From NCBI GenBank assembly GCA_012520035.1, contig JAAYOY010000156.1, positions 1-52,636 on the forward strand: a stretch of 52,636 nt of DNA, in the 5' to 3' direction. The position numbers and the translations under genes were made by a program. Shown piece after piece: positions 9,121 through 16,779 of this stretch. The first letter of the stretch is position 1. Every line of letters begins with the position of its first letter. The notes beneath the pieces are model-generated. The model did not search any database, had not been told where the DNA came from, and saw only the letters and a list, made by a program, of their open reading frames with translations. Source of the stretch: Bacillota bacterium (GTDB lineage: Bacteria > Bacillota > Dethiobacteria > DTU022 > UBA8154).

Positions 9121-9833
9121 ACTGCATAGACCAGCACTGCGGTGATAATTAAGGAAAGAGTCATGATCACATAATCTATTTTCCCCAGGGATATATCCCG
9201 ATAATATGTTCTGGTAGGAGATTTACGAAAACCACGTAGTTCAAGCAGTATCGAAAGCTTTTCAGCCTTCTGCAAAACGCTGTAGATAACCGGAGAAAAG
9301 ATGCTGACATACACTTTGAGCACTTTCCTTTTATAAACCCGGCGCAGGTCTACCCCCCGCAGTTGGATACCGTGAAAGATATTTTGCAGTTCGCCCATGA
9401 ATACCGGGATAAACCTGATCCCCACCTGTATCATAAAGACAATCTCGTAAGGAATGCGCAGCTTGACCAGCGCCAGGATTAACTCTGAAGTGTTACAGTT
9501 CAATATAATTAACCCCGACCCAACCAGTATAAAAAAGCGCAGCATTATGGATATCCCGTAAAGAACTCCATCAGTAGTTAATAGATAAATGCTGCCCAGT
9601 TGCAACAGCGGTTCCCCGTCCCTCACGAAAAAGCTCTGGATAACCATCAATGCTGCATACATATAGATAAAGCCTTTAAAGCCGCGAAAAATATGCAGCG
9701 GCACCCTGAAGAGTATAACGGTCAACAGGTTTAAAAGCAAGATAATGCCCAGGGTCCGGGGATCTTGATATGCCAGAGCCAAAACGGAAAAGATAGCCAC
9801 TATAAGGAGTTTAGTTCTGATATCTACCCGCAT
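9111..9833 (-). CDS. ecfT: ECF transporter transmembrane protein EcfT
   Basis: The membrane coupling subunit of an energy-coupling factor (ECF) importer; it links two ATPases to a substrate-binding S component. The 240 residues show several hydrophobic segments in the first 130 positions, then the two coupling-helix motifs: IQLRGVDLRR and LLELRGFRKS, LRG variants of the usual ARG signature. It overlaps ecfA by 23 bases and ends the six-gene operon. Its last residues, VRH, and TAG stop are read from a dispersed intergenic repeat, so the native C-terminus may have been altered by repeat insertion. The substrate is not evident from this subunit. Confidence 0.88.
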   Translation of the reverse strand: MRVDIRTKLLIVAIFSVLALAYQDPRTLGIILLLNLLTVILFRVPLHIFRGFKGFIYMYAALMVIQSFFVRDGEPLLQLGSIYLLTTDGVLYGISIMLRFFILVGSGLIILNCNTSELILALVKLRIPYEIVFMIQVGIRFIPVFMGELQNIFHGIQLRGVDLRRVYKRKVLKVYVSIFSPVIYSVLQKAEKLSILLELRGFRKSPTRTYYRDISLGKIDYVIMTLSLIITAVLVYAVRH

Positions 9834-10488
9834 CTTCTACAACCTCACCCTTTACCATGTGTATCCTTCTGCCGCCGTAAGCTGTTAAAAATTCCTTATC
9901 GTGGCTGATAACCATAATTCCCGTACCAAGGCGCCAGATTTCCTGCAAAATATCTTTCAACCTTTTTTTCCGGAAAGTGTCGATGCTCTTTGTCGGCTCA
10001 TCCAGGATCAGAAAACGGGGCTGCAGTGCCAACACGGCACAGATTACCACCAGTTGTTTCTGCCCCTCGCTCAGGTTAAAGGGAAGCTCGTCCCGCAGGT
10101 GCCAGAGTTCAAAGAATTCCAGGTATTTTTTGCAGAGGTGAAAAACCTCATCTTTTCCCTTGCCTTTCCATTTCAGACCAAAAGCAATTTCGTTAAAGAC
10201 GCTCGTGTTAAAAAGCATCTGGCTGGGGTTTTGAACAACATAACCTATTTTTTCCCCAATTTTAACCAGGGAATATTTACCCAGCGGAAGGCCGTCGAGA
10301 ACGATGTTTCCCGCTTGAGGCTTGAGAAGGCCAAGGATCAGTTTGGCCAGCGTGGACTTGCCGCTGCCGTTCAAACCGGTAAGGGCAATCTTCTCCCCCT
10401 CTTCAATATTAAGAGTAATATTTTTAACCGCAGCCTCTTTCCGCCCGTTGTAAGTGTAACTCACTTCCTGCAATGAAATAAAAGCCAC
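9811..10488 (-). CDS. ECF transporter ATP-binding protein, second copy
   Basis: One of two ABC ATPases of the ECF module. It has Walker A GLNGSGKSTL, a Q-loop region at GYVVQNPSQM, signature NLSEGQKQL, Walker B FLILDEPT and switch His in ISHDKEF. At 225 residues it is slightly short for an EcfA, ending soon after the H-loop. It overlaps ecfT by 23 bases and follows the first ATPase by 43. The pair would form a heterodimer driving the S component encoded upstream. Confidence 0.9.
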   Translation of the reverse strand: MAFISLQEVSYTYNGRKEAAVKNITLNIEEGEKIALTGLNGSGKSTLAKLILGLLKPQAGNIVLDGLPLGKYSLVKIGEKIGYVVQNPSQMLFNTSVFNEIAFGLKWKGKGKDEVFHLCKKYLEFFELWHLRDELPFNLSEGQKQLVVICAVLALQPRFLILDEPTKSIDTFRKKRLKDILQEIWRLGTGIMVISHDKEFLTAYGGRRIHMVKGEVVEDAGRYQN

Positions 10489-10531
10489 CTTAACACCTCC
10501 GGCCTTGCTATAACTTCAGCAACAATTGGCG

Positions 10532-11272
10532 CTAGAAAAAGAACCTGTGTTCCCTTAAGAACTCTTTGTTCTGCAGGACAAAATCTTTGGAACCCCGGTA
10601 GATAATCCGCCCCTCTTCCAGAATAAAAATTTTGTCGTACACTTCAAAACCTTTCATGGTGTGGTCAATAATAACCTGAGTGGTTCCCTCGTCTTTTAAT
10701 CTCTGCATGACTGCTATAATCCTTCGCGCCGCCAGCTCATCAAGCATGGAGAGAGATTCGTCAAAAACAATAATGGAAGGGTTTAGAGCCAGCACAGTAG
10801 CCAGTGCGACCAGCTGTTTTTCGCCCCCCGACAAGTTGTTGGGATTTTCGTCTTTAAGCCCGGTAATGCCCACCGTTTCCATAGTCCTGTAAATGCGCTC
10901 CCTGATCTCCTCGCGGGGGAGGTTGTGGTTCTCCAGGGCAAAGGCAATATCATCTTCTACCGTAGGCATCAACAACTGGATACCCGGATCCTGCAGGACA
11001 ATTCCTATTTCTGTGGTCAGCTGGTATAAAGGGGTCTCCCTGGTGTCTTTTCCGTTAACCAGCACCCGCCCTTCCAGCTTTCCCTTCAGGTAATGGGGAA
11101 TAATGCCACAGAGGCAGTAACTCATGGTGGTTTTACCGCAGCCGTTCAGCCCGATAACCCCCAGGGCTTCCCCTTCAAGAAGCTTAAAGGTAATATCCTT
11201 TAAAACCGGATGATTACTCGCTTCATATGTGAAAAATAAATGTTCTACCTTCAGGCGCTCCATGCTTTTCAT
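10532..11272 (-). CDS. ECF transporter ATP-binding protein, first copy
   Basis: The 246-residue partner ATPase. Visible motifs are Walker A GLNGCGKTTM, Q-loop GIVLQDPGIQL, signature NLSGGEKQL and H-loop VIIDHTM. Walker B reads IIVFDES, with Ser where the usual motif has Pro after the catalytic Glu. The start at 11272 has GGAAAAC upstream. It follows the S component by 62 bases, enough for a weak regulatory gap but no clear terminator. Confidence 0.9.
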   Translation of the reverse strand: MKSMERLKVEHLFFTYEASNHPVLKDITFKLLEGEALGVIGLNGCGKTTMSYCLCGIIPHYLKGKLEGRVLVNGKDTRETPLYQLTTEIGIVLQDPGIQLLMPTVEDDIAFALENHNLPREEIRERIYRTMETVGITGLKDENPNNLSGGEKQLVALATVLALNPSIIVFDESLSMLDELAARRIIAVMQRLKDEGTTQVIIDHTMKGFEVYDKIFILEEGRIIYRGSKDFVLQNKEFLREHRFFF

Positions 11273-11334
11273 GTTTTCCGCTTATTCACCACCAGTATTT
11301 TTATATTCCGGCCCTGGCCTAATCCTGCCCTGAC

Positions 11335-11925
11335 CTAATCCTGCGGTTTCTCATTCGCTGTATTCCCTTGCGCACCTTTTAAATTGTTGACCACATCGTA
11401 TAGCTTATAGCCTACAATTCCTCCAATTCCTCCAAAAATGACGGAAACAATCAATGAAACCAGCATGGGAATAAATGCAAGGCGCATAAAAACCACGCTA
11501 ACGATAAACGAACCGGTAGCGTTGCACACCGCTCCGGCGGTAAACGAACTGAAAAGCGTAGAAACATAATGCGGGAAGGCCAGCATCGCCAGTTCCAGGG
11601 TAATCCCGGGTACTACGTAAACTAAAAGGTTGGCCAAGCCACGGTTGCCGAGCATGTCAAATACCACTACCAATACTGATTGCACAATGCCGACTAAAAT
11701 AGCCGTTCCCCTTTTTTTTACAATAGCGCAGGCCAGGACAATCCAGAGCATATAAAAGATACCGGCTACCGTCCCGATGGGGACCAGGGTTCCCGTAAAT
11801 ATCTCGGCCAAAAACCTGACAAAAGGTTTTGTGGCAATCCCGCAGGCTGATAAAAGTGCAATAATTACGAAGTCGAAGGTAGTAAACCTGATAAAAAACT
11901 TGTTAATCATTGTCAACTGTTTCAC
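11335..11925 (-). CDS. ECF transporter substrate-binding S component, YkoE-like
   Basis: A 196-residue membrane protein with five or six hydrophobic segments and a hydrophilic C-terminal tail. Its pattern (GTLVPIGTVAGIFYMLWIV, then KKRGTAILVGIVQS, then a long NLLVYVVPGITLELAM segment) resembles the YkoE-type S component known for thiamine precursor uptake. I judge this by eye, and the resemblance need not mean the same substrate. The start overlaps the methyltransferase by 23 bases, and the ATPases and EcfT follow, so the operon encodes a complete importer. No thiamine gene or THI-box is visible. The ModE-like operators upstream suggest a molybdenum- or tungsten-related substrate, which is inference. 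Confidence 0.75.
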   Translation of the reverse strand: MKQLTMINKFFIRFTTFDFVIIALLSACGIATKPFVRFLAEIFTGTLVPIGTVAGIFYMLWIVLACAIVKKRGTAILVGIVQSVLVVVFDMLGNRGLANLLVYVVPGITLELAMLAFPHYVSTLFSSFTAGAVCNATGSFIVSVVFMRLAFIPMLVSLIVSVIFGGIGGIVGYKLYDVVNNLKGAQGNTANEKPQD

Positions 11926-12673
11926 TTCTCCCTTTCCAGATAATCATGGCGCTTTTCCTGGGGTTGGGAACCCAGCAAAGGCCGTTTCTCGTGGTGATAA
12001 TTTTTTGAAGATGCTCTTTTAAAAGATCCGTGGGAGGCAACCCCAGCTTTTCTCCCATGTAAAAGACGCAATTGTCGAGCTCATCCCTGCTTGCCAGGGG
12101 CATACCAAAATCATATTCAATTATTTTGCACTCAACCTCCTTCCCCTGATTTTGTAACAGATGCAGGAGGTCGCGGTAGTCACCGCTGAAAGAGGGGGGC
12201 GCAATTCCCATTTTTACGTAAAGTTCTTCAGTTAAAAAATCAGTTTGAACGCTTGAATACGGAGAAATTAAGAAAGCAGCCTTTCCGGCGATCTCAAATA
12301 TTTTTTTTAGCCCCCGGGCTGTGCCGATTGTACCGCCGAAACTGTAAGCACAGACAGCGACATCGCTTTTTTCGGCCTCCACCTCCAGCCAATCGCCGTA
12401 AATAAGTTTTACCTTCTTCAACCCCAGCTCTTTTATTCTCCCCTGCAGGGCATCAAGGTTTTTTTTGCTTATATCTACCGCCTGAACATGAAAACCATCC
12501 CGGGCAGCCGCCAGCGCAAACGCCCCGGGACCGCACCCGATATCAATCAAGGATGTGCAGCCGTCAAGGTGCGGCCGCATGGCCTCCCAGAACACCCGCG
12601 GGTAGTCGCTGTGCTCGATTCCCAGGTAATAATTTAAAATTTGTTCGTCTGTCCATTCTTTCATCACGCTCAC
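11903..12673 (-). CDS. Class I SAM-dependent methyltransferase, unknown substrate
   Basis: A 256-residue protein with a Rossmann-like methyltransferase core. Motif I is LIDIGCGPGAFALAAA (about residues 38-53), followed by the acidic end of strand 2 in VQAVDISKKN, and a motif near LIYGDWLEVEAEKSDV. The likely start is GTG at 12673 with GGAGAGGG upstream; it overlaps the NTPase stop by four bases, so translation is probably coupled. An ATG at 12664 is an alternative. Its place between a P-loop NTPase and ECF genes suggests it modifies or detoxifies the transported compound, or is a chalcophore- or cofactor-type enzyme. I cannot name the substrate. Confidence 0.8.
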   Translation of the reverse strand: MSVMKEWTDEQILNYYLGIEHSDYPRVFWEAMRPHLDGCTSLIDIGCGPGAFALAAARDGFHVQAVDISKKNLDALQGRIKELGLKKVKLIYGDWLEVEAEKSDVAVCAYSFGGTIGTARGLKKIFEIAGKAAFLISPYSSVQTDFLTEELYVKMGIAPPSFSGDYRDLLHLLQNQGKEVECKIIEYDFGMPLASRDELDNCVFYMGEKLGLPPTDLLKEHLQKIITTRNGLCWVPNPRKSAMIIWKGRSETVDND

Positions 12674-13332
12674 AACACGGCCCTCTCCACAAATTTTTTT
12701 ACTCTGTTTTTGATTTCCGGGATATTGCTCCCGGTAACTCGCAAGAGCTCCATCTCCGGATGAGATTTGATACGCTGCAGGAAAAAGGCTCTGTTACTAC
12801 CCCTCCTTTCGTTTTTTTCTGCATAAACAACAGAAACAGCAAACGCATTGTCAGCGCATTTACCAGCCAGGGCTGCATCCAGCTTCTCCGCATTTCGCGG
12901 GGATTTTAAAACACCGAGCACGGGAATTTTACTGTTTAACACCGTCATAACCGCTTCCATAAAAGCGGGGCAGTCAAGCTCCACCCCTCCCAATTCATCC
13001 AGCAGTATTAAATGCTTGTTTTTTTCGACACTTTCCCTCAAGTATGCAACCCCGCTGTTTTCAAAAACTTCTTTATTCGGTCGCCATTTACCTTGGCTGT
13101 CGCTGTAAAGAAAAAGGTTGTCCACTTCACTTAAACTGTTTACGTGTTTATTCAACCTGTAATCCGCCGCTTCTTTTATCGGATGCAATTTAAACGCGAC
13201 ATACCGCTCCCCAATAAATATCCTCTGCACAAAAATCCCTCCCACTTTGGGCAAAAAGGGAAGCAGGATTTCCCGAATAAGTGCAGATTTCCCCAGACGG
13301 ATATTTCCTTCTAAAAATAAATTTTTCTTCAT
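12670..13332 (-). CDS. THEP1-like P-loop nucleoside-triphosphatase
   Basis: The protein begins with KNLFLEGNIRLGKSALI, where GNIRLGKS is the Walker A motif. Walker B is LILLDELGGVEL, followed by the F..AV segment typical of the THEP1/NTPase_1 family; VLGVLKSPRN may be the sensor strand. Known family members hydrolyse NTPs in vitro and their cellular roles are unclear. I chose the ATG at 13332, or the GTG directly before it, because GGAG lies about nine to twelve bases ahead; the ATG at 13362 has no ribosome binding site. It heads the methyltransferase-ECF operon. A MobB-like role in cofactor handling is an alternative reading, given the ModE-like boxes upstream. Confidence 0.78.
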   Translation of the reverse strand: MKKNLFLEGNIRLGKSALIREILLPFLPKVGGIFVQRIFIGERYVAFKLHPIKEAADYRLNKHVNSLSEVDNLFLYSDSQGKWRPNKEVFENSGVAYLRESVEKNKHLILLDELGGVELDCPAFMEAVMTVLNSKIPVLGVLKSPRNAEKLDAALAGKCADNAFAVSVVYAEKNERRGSNRAFFLQRIKSHPEMELLRVTGSNIPEIKNRVKKFVERAVL

Positions 13333-13456
13333 CACAGTATCATTCTCCGGTGCTTTTTTCATCAGTTCAGTTTTGTTTAGTTCAATTCTTCAGACCAGTT
13401 CAATTCTTAATCACGTTTTAATGCGCTGTATATAATTTAATTTATATGAAGCTTTC

Positions 13457-13480
13457 GCGCCGTATATTATTTATATGCGC
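13457..13480. promoter_or_regulatory. Degenerate palindrome near the ModE-like boxes
   Basis: GCGCCGTATAT then TATTT then ATATGCGC forms an imperfect 24-bp palindrome immediately downstream, on the transcribed side, of the two strong boxes. A still weaker relative (GCGCTGTATATAATTT) starts at 13423. These may be extra operator sites or simply AT-rich promoter DNA. Confidence 0.3.
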
Positions 13481-13490
13481 CTTTCTTCAT

Positions 13491-13542
13491 CGTTATACTT
13501 ATATACGTATAACGATGGCGTTATATTTCTACACGTATAACG
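13491..13542. promoter_or_regulatory. Tandem ModE-like operator boxes upstream of the NTPase/ECF operon
   Basis: Box 1 (13491-13514) is CGTTATAC-N8-GTATAACG, a perfect 8-bp inverted repeat. Box 2 (13519-13542) is CGTTATAT-N8-GTATAACG with one mismatch. Each is 24 bp and they start 28 bp apart, so they lie on nearly the same or slightly rotated helix face. As I recall it, the Escherichia coli modA operator has the same 24-bp length and the same CGTTAT/ATAACG half-sites. A possible minus-strand promoter (TTACCG at 13544-13549, TATAAC at 13520-13525, spacer 18) overlaps box 2. The boxes lie 160-210 bases upstream of the NTPase start, with no other gene between. Confidence 0.72.
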
Positions 13543-13689
13543 ACGGTAAAAGAAAAGGGTTTTTGAATAAACTTACACTGCCCCATATAACCGATTATAA
13601 TTTAACAAGTTTGCTTATTTCAATTTAATGTAAGGTTGCAGGACAAAGTCCTCAGAGCTCAGCACTTAGCGCCAACAGAATTATTCCTT

Positions 13690-13720
13690 AGCACTTAAGT
13701 ACTTAGTAGCGCTTAGTGCT
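13690..13720. other. Imperfect hairpin downstream of the xdhC-like gene
   Basis: AGCACTTA and TTAGTGCT form an interrupted inverted repeat inside a stretch rich in CACTTAG motifs (13657-13720). It could be the 3' end of the xdhC transcript, but there is no good T tract on that strand. The remainder of 13543-13782 shows no gene. Confidence 0.3.
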
Positions 13721-13782
13721 TTTATAAAGCAAACGGCAACAGAATCTTTTAAATTTAAAATTATACTATTATTTCACAGTTG

Positions 13783-14604
13783 TCAAGCAGGACAGGTGTT
13801 CTTTTTAAACTTTACTCCTTTAAAAGCTTTAGCTTTGTTCTTTTCAAATATTAACTGTGCAAGGATGCTGACGGCGATCTCTTCTGCGGTAATGGCTTTG
13901 ATATCCAGACCGATAGGAGCATGCACTTTCTCCAGGTCTTTTTCTGTAAAACCTTTTTCCATTAAGTTATTAAATATTGTTTGAACCTTAATTTCGCTAC
14001 CGATCATCCCCAAATAATAAGCTCCGGAAAGGAGAGTTTTTTCCAGGGCTATCTGATCGTGTTCATGGCCACGCGTTACAATGGTAATGTAAGTATTCCT
14101 GGTTATCTTCCAATTCTGCAGCAGCTCAGGTATCTCTCCAACCAGGCACTGATCCGCCGTCGGAAATCTCTCGCTGTTGCAGAATTCCTCCCTGTCATCC
14201 ATCACGGTCACATGAAAACCCACAATTTTCGCCATAGCTGCGAGGGGCTGGGCAATATGCCCTGCGCCGATAATAAGAAGCGATTCCGGAGGAATAATTA
14301 CATCGATGAAGACCGTTACATCCCCGCCGCAGATCATTCCCAACCCTCCGGCTTGTTCATTATCCAGCCTGTACTTTCTGATTTGGGAGGCATTTTTTTT
14401 AATGGCCTCTACAGCATCCCGGATCACTGTCGCCTCAATCCGGCCGCCGCCAACAGTACCCAATGTATTTCCTTCAAGATCCACCAGCATTTTAAAGCCT
14501 GTTTTACCCGGAGCGGATCCGGTTGATTCGATAATCGTAACAAGGGCGGCAGGTTCCGCGTTTCCTGCCATCTTACTAAGATGTTCAAAAATATCTTTTT
14601 CCAT
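13783..14604 (-). CDS. XdhC/CoxI family molybdenum hydroxylase maturation protein
   Basis: XdhC-type proteins bind molybdenum cofactor, promote its sulfuration and deliver it to xanthine dehydrogenase-like enzymes. The N-terminal XdhC/CoxI domain shows ALVTIIESTGSAPGKTG and LGTVGGGRIEA. The C-terminal Rossmann domain begins at LLIIGAGHIAQPLAAMA and includes VMDDREEF and IVTRGHEHD. I chose ATG 14604 (273 residues), preceded by GGGGGTG at nine bases; GTG at 14616 would add four residues. The yqeB-type gene lies upstream on the same strand after a 286-base gap with its own inverted repeats. The two typically act in the same Mo-hydroxylase system. Confidence 0.88.
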   Translation of the reverse strand: MEKDIFEHLSKMAGNAEPAALVTIIESTGSAPGKTGFKMLVDLEGNTLGTVGGGRIEATVIRDAVEAIKKNASQIRKYRLDNEQAGGLGMICGGDVTVFIDVIIPPESLLIIGAGHIAQPLAAMAKIVGFHVTVMDDREEFCNSERFPTADQCLVGEIPELLQNWKITRNTYITIVTRGHEHDQIALEKTLLSGAYYLGMIGSEIKVQTIFNNLMEKGFTEKDLEKVHAPIGLDIKAITAEEIAVSILAQLIFEKNKAKAFKGVKFKKNTCPA

Positions 14605-14748
14605 CAATTTACACACCCCCGGAACAAATTTTTAATTGAAATGCTGCAGCTAAAGCACCGCTAAATACTACTGAACCTAATGGAGACAAAACATCATATA
14701 TAATTGATTCCACTGCAAAAATCATTATTTATGAATTGAATTTAATAG

Positions 14749-14866
14749 ATCTCCACTATAAAATTTTTAGGCCTTTTCTTGTTTGCAGCATAATAAAATA
14801 AGGAAAACGAATATAGTCTCTCCACTTTAGAAACAATGTTAATCAAAATGAAATTTTACAGTGGAG
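14749..14866 (-). promoter_or_regulatory. Leader with alternative pairings upstream of the xdhC-like gene
   Basis: In minus-strand RNA order the leader holds CTCCACTGTAAAATTT (14866-14851), then TAAAGTGGAGAG (about 14829-14818), then AAATTTTATAGTGGAG (14766-14751). The first segment is complementary to both of the others, so two mutually exclusive helices are possible: a short-range one of about 10 bp, and a long-range one of 15 of 16 bp. This could be a regulatory RNA or three copies of a protein-binding site. It does not match a riboswitch I recognise. Confidence 0.4.
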
Positions 14867-14890
14867 CCATAATAATAAAGTGCTATATGA

Positions 14891-15703
14891 TCACCGGTTA
14901 TACGACAAATGTAAAATTGCTTCCAACACCCCTCCTGCTACGGATCTCGCTTTATCAGAAATGGTATGAACAGCTATTTCTTTCCCGCGGGGATCGATAT
15001 CTCCAATTTTTGCCCCCGGCTCAACTTCCAGGCCAGGAAATAGTAAACCGCGTAGAACACCGCTTATTGCCGCCTTCACGGGTACATCGTTTACAGTAGC
15101 AACTGTCTCGCCTTCCCCGACAAGGTCGCCAATTTTTTTCTGGGTTGTAAATACCCCTGCAGCCGGTGCCCGCAGCACTCTTTCCAGTGCAAAGCCTGCA
15201 ATATCGCCGGGCACACCGGTGTTTGGGGCGGCAGAACCGTTATAGATTACTCTGCCCAGATCATGGCCCCGCTGGGTTTCAATAACAGCATGGACATCCT
15301 TCCCGGCGGTAAAACCGGGACCCAGCCCTATAACAAGGGGTGCATCTCCAATAGAAGTGCCTGTATTTCTTTTGGCCAGAATGGCGTCAACCAGAACATC
15401 GGGTTGATAGATTTGTACCAACTTACCCTCCGGATCGATAAAAACGGGTATAATTCGTTTTCCCAACAATTCATCTATTCGATCGGCCTCTTCGATCCCT
15501 TGGCAACATCTCGCTTCAACCCCTTCAATAGACACGGAACCCTCATAAACGGCAGAAGCAAAAGAAACGCTGCGCCTTACGACAAGCGGTTGCGGCAGCT
15601 CCAGCATGACAACATCAAATCCGGCCTGCCACAGGCGGTGGGCGGTTCCGCTGGCCAGATCCCCGGCGCCTTTGATCAAGATTTTCGATGGTAGCTGTCT
15701 CAC
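14891..15703 (-). CDS. yqeB: Selenium-dependent molybdenum hydroxylase system protein, YqeB family
   Basis: The 270-residue protein matches the YqeB/EF2563 type found with XdhC, SelD and Mo hydroxylases. The N-terminus ILIKGAGDLASGTAHRLW is a Rossmann-like nucleotide-binding loop, and VVMLELPQPLVVRRSVSFA follows, with LVIGLGPGFTAGKDVHAVIE and RGHDLGRVIYNG further on. Its biochemical activity is not established; genome context ties it to maturation of selenium-containing molybdenum hydroxylases. It lies upstream of the xdhC-like gene on the same strand. No selenium genes are seen in this window. Confidence 0.85.
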   Translation of the reverse strand: MRQLPSKILIKGAGDLASGTAHRLWQAGFDVVMLELPQPLVVRRSVSFASAVYEGSVSIEGVEARCCQGIEEADRIDELLGKRIIPVFIDPEGKLVQIYQPDVLVDAILAKRNTGTSIGDAPLVIGLGPGFTAGKDVHAVIETQRGHDLGRVIYNGSAAPNTGVPGDIAGFALERVLRAPAAGVFTTQKKIGDLVGEGETVATVNDVPVKAAISGVLRGLLFPGLEVEPGAKIGDIDPRGKEIAVHTISDKARSVAGGVLEAILHLSYNR

Positions 15704-16203
15704 CTTTTATCAACTCCTAAAAATGACTCTTTCCACTGTTTACAGATACTGCCATCTTCTGAGATAACCCCAATGGCGTTAAAATAATTACATTATGAGT
15801 GAGCGACCTGTGGCATAAATTTTTTTCATATCACAGCACCTTGCTTCTCTGCTTCTCTACTTCTCTACTTCGATACGGTAGAATATACCCGCATCCTGCT
15901 TTTTTATTGATTTTTTAAATTGTAACCCAATTAATGAGCATATGTCAATATTTTATGGTACATACAGCAGTTACAGCAGTTGCCCCGGCAGAGGGGTCTT
16001 AATTTAATATGGTATTAACCATGATCTTCCTCTCTGTGCCAGCTGGATCAATATCACCTGTTGTAGGATAATGGATATGCTAATATTTCATTACATATAA
16101 GGTTTCTATATTTCTTCTAATATTCCTACTTCTATTCCTGTATGCAGTGAAATTAAGAATTAAAGCGTCTAACAATATAAAAGGCTGAAGGGGGGCGGCG
16201 GTT
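15704..16203. other. Divergent intergenic region between yqeB and the sigma gene
   Basis: About 500 bases separate the divergent yqeB and sigma operons. A short tandem run of CTTCTCT(A) units lies at 15843-15870 and a CAGCAGTT doublet near 15966. GTGAAATTAAG and AGCGTCTAAC near 16147-16173 recall an extracytoplasmic-function promoter but the spacing is too short for the usual form. I see no gene. Confidence 0.4.
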
Positions 16204-16779
16204 ATTGAAGAGAAGCAATTGGTAGCCAGAGTCCTGAAAGGCGAAAAAGCAGCCTTTCAGCCGCTGGTTATTAAATACAGCAAATTAGTCTATACGACAG
16301 CCCTAAAGATTGTCAGAGATCCCGCTGCGGCTGAGGATATCTCCCAGGAGGCCTTCTGGCAAGCTTTCCGCTCCCTGAGCAGTTTTCGTTTTCAGGCTTC
16401 TTTCTCTACCTGGCTCGTCCGCATAACAGTGAACAAATCGCTGGATTACTGCCGGCGGGAAAAGTGCCATCACCTCCTGCGCGATGAGCAGGAGATATAC
16501 ACGCGGAACAATATTCCAGAGGACCTTGATCCACAGGAAGCCGTAATTAAGCTCGAAGAGCAGTCCGAACTTTACCGGAAAATCGAAAACCTTCCAGATA
16601 TTTACCGGCGGGCAATTCTCGAACATTACATTATGCGAAAGACTTACAAGGAAATGGCCGGCAAGGAAAAGGTCTCGGTGAAGACGATAGAGTCCAGAAT
16701 ATACAGGGCAAAAGCAATGCTGAAAAAAGTAGAGCCGGGAGGTGAAAAGAATGAAATGCCCCGAACATCAACATCTTAA
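16204..16779 (+). CDS. ECF-type RNA polymerase sigma factor (sigma-70 family)
   Basis: A group 4 sigma factor. Region 2 runs from about LVIKYSKLVYTTALKIVRD through DISQEAFWQAF and FSTWLVRITVNKSLDYCRR. Region 4 is LPDIYRRAILEHYIM...KEMAGKEKVSVKTIESRIYRAKAMLKK. The start is uncertain. No ATG or GTG opens the frame; ATT at 16204 follows AAGGGGGG by about nine bases and gives the expected IEEKQLVARV N-terminus, whereas TTG at 16219 has poor ribosome binding. The next gene overlaps its end by 29 bases and encodes a membrane protein with the look of an anti-sigma factor. Confidence 0.88.
   Translation: MEEKQLVARVLKGEKAAFQPLVIKYSKLVYTTALKIVRDPAAAEDISQEAFWQAFRSLSSFRFQASFSTWLVRITVNKSLDYCRREKCHHLLRDEQEIYTRNNIPEDLDPQEAVIKLEEQSELYRKIENLPDIYRRAILEHYIMRKTYKEMAGKEKVSVKTIESRIYRAKAMLKKVEPGGEKNEMPRTSTS

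Noticed and set aside
11335-11925. Assignment of the S component as a thiamine or HMP transporter
   Set aside because: The hydrophobic pattern is YkoE-like, but no thiamine gene or THI-box is near, and the upstream operators point to molybdenum or tungsten. I leave the substrate open.
13491-13542. Tandem boxes as a simple terminator
   Set aside because: The stems are AT-rich with 8-base loops and no T tract, and two spaced copies match a known operator form.
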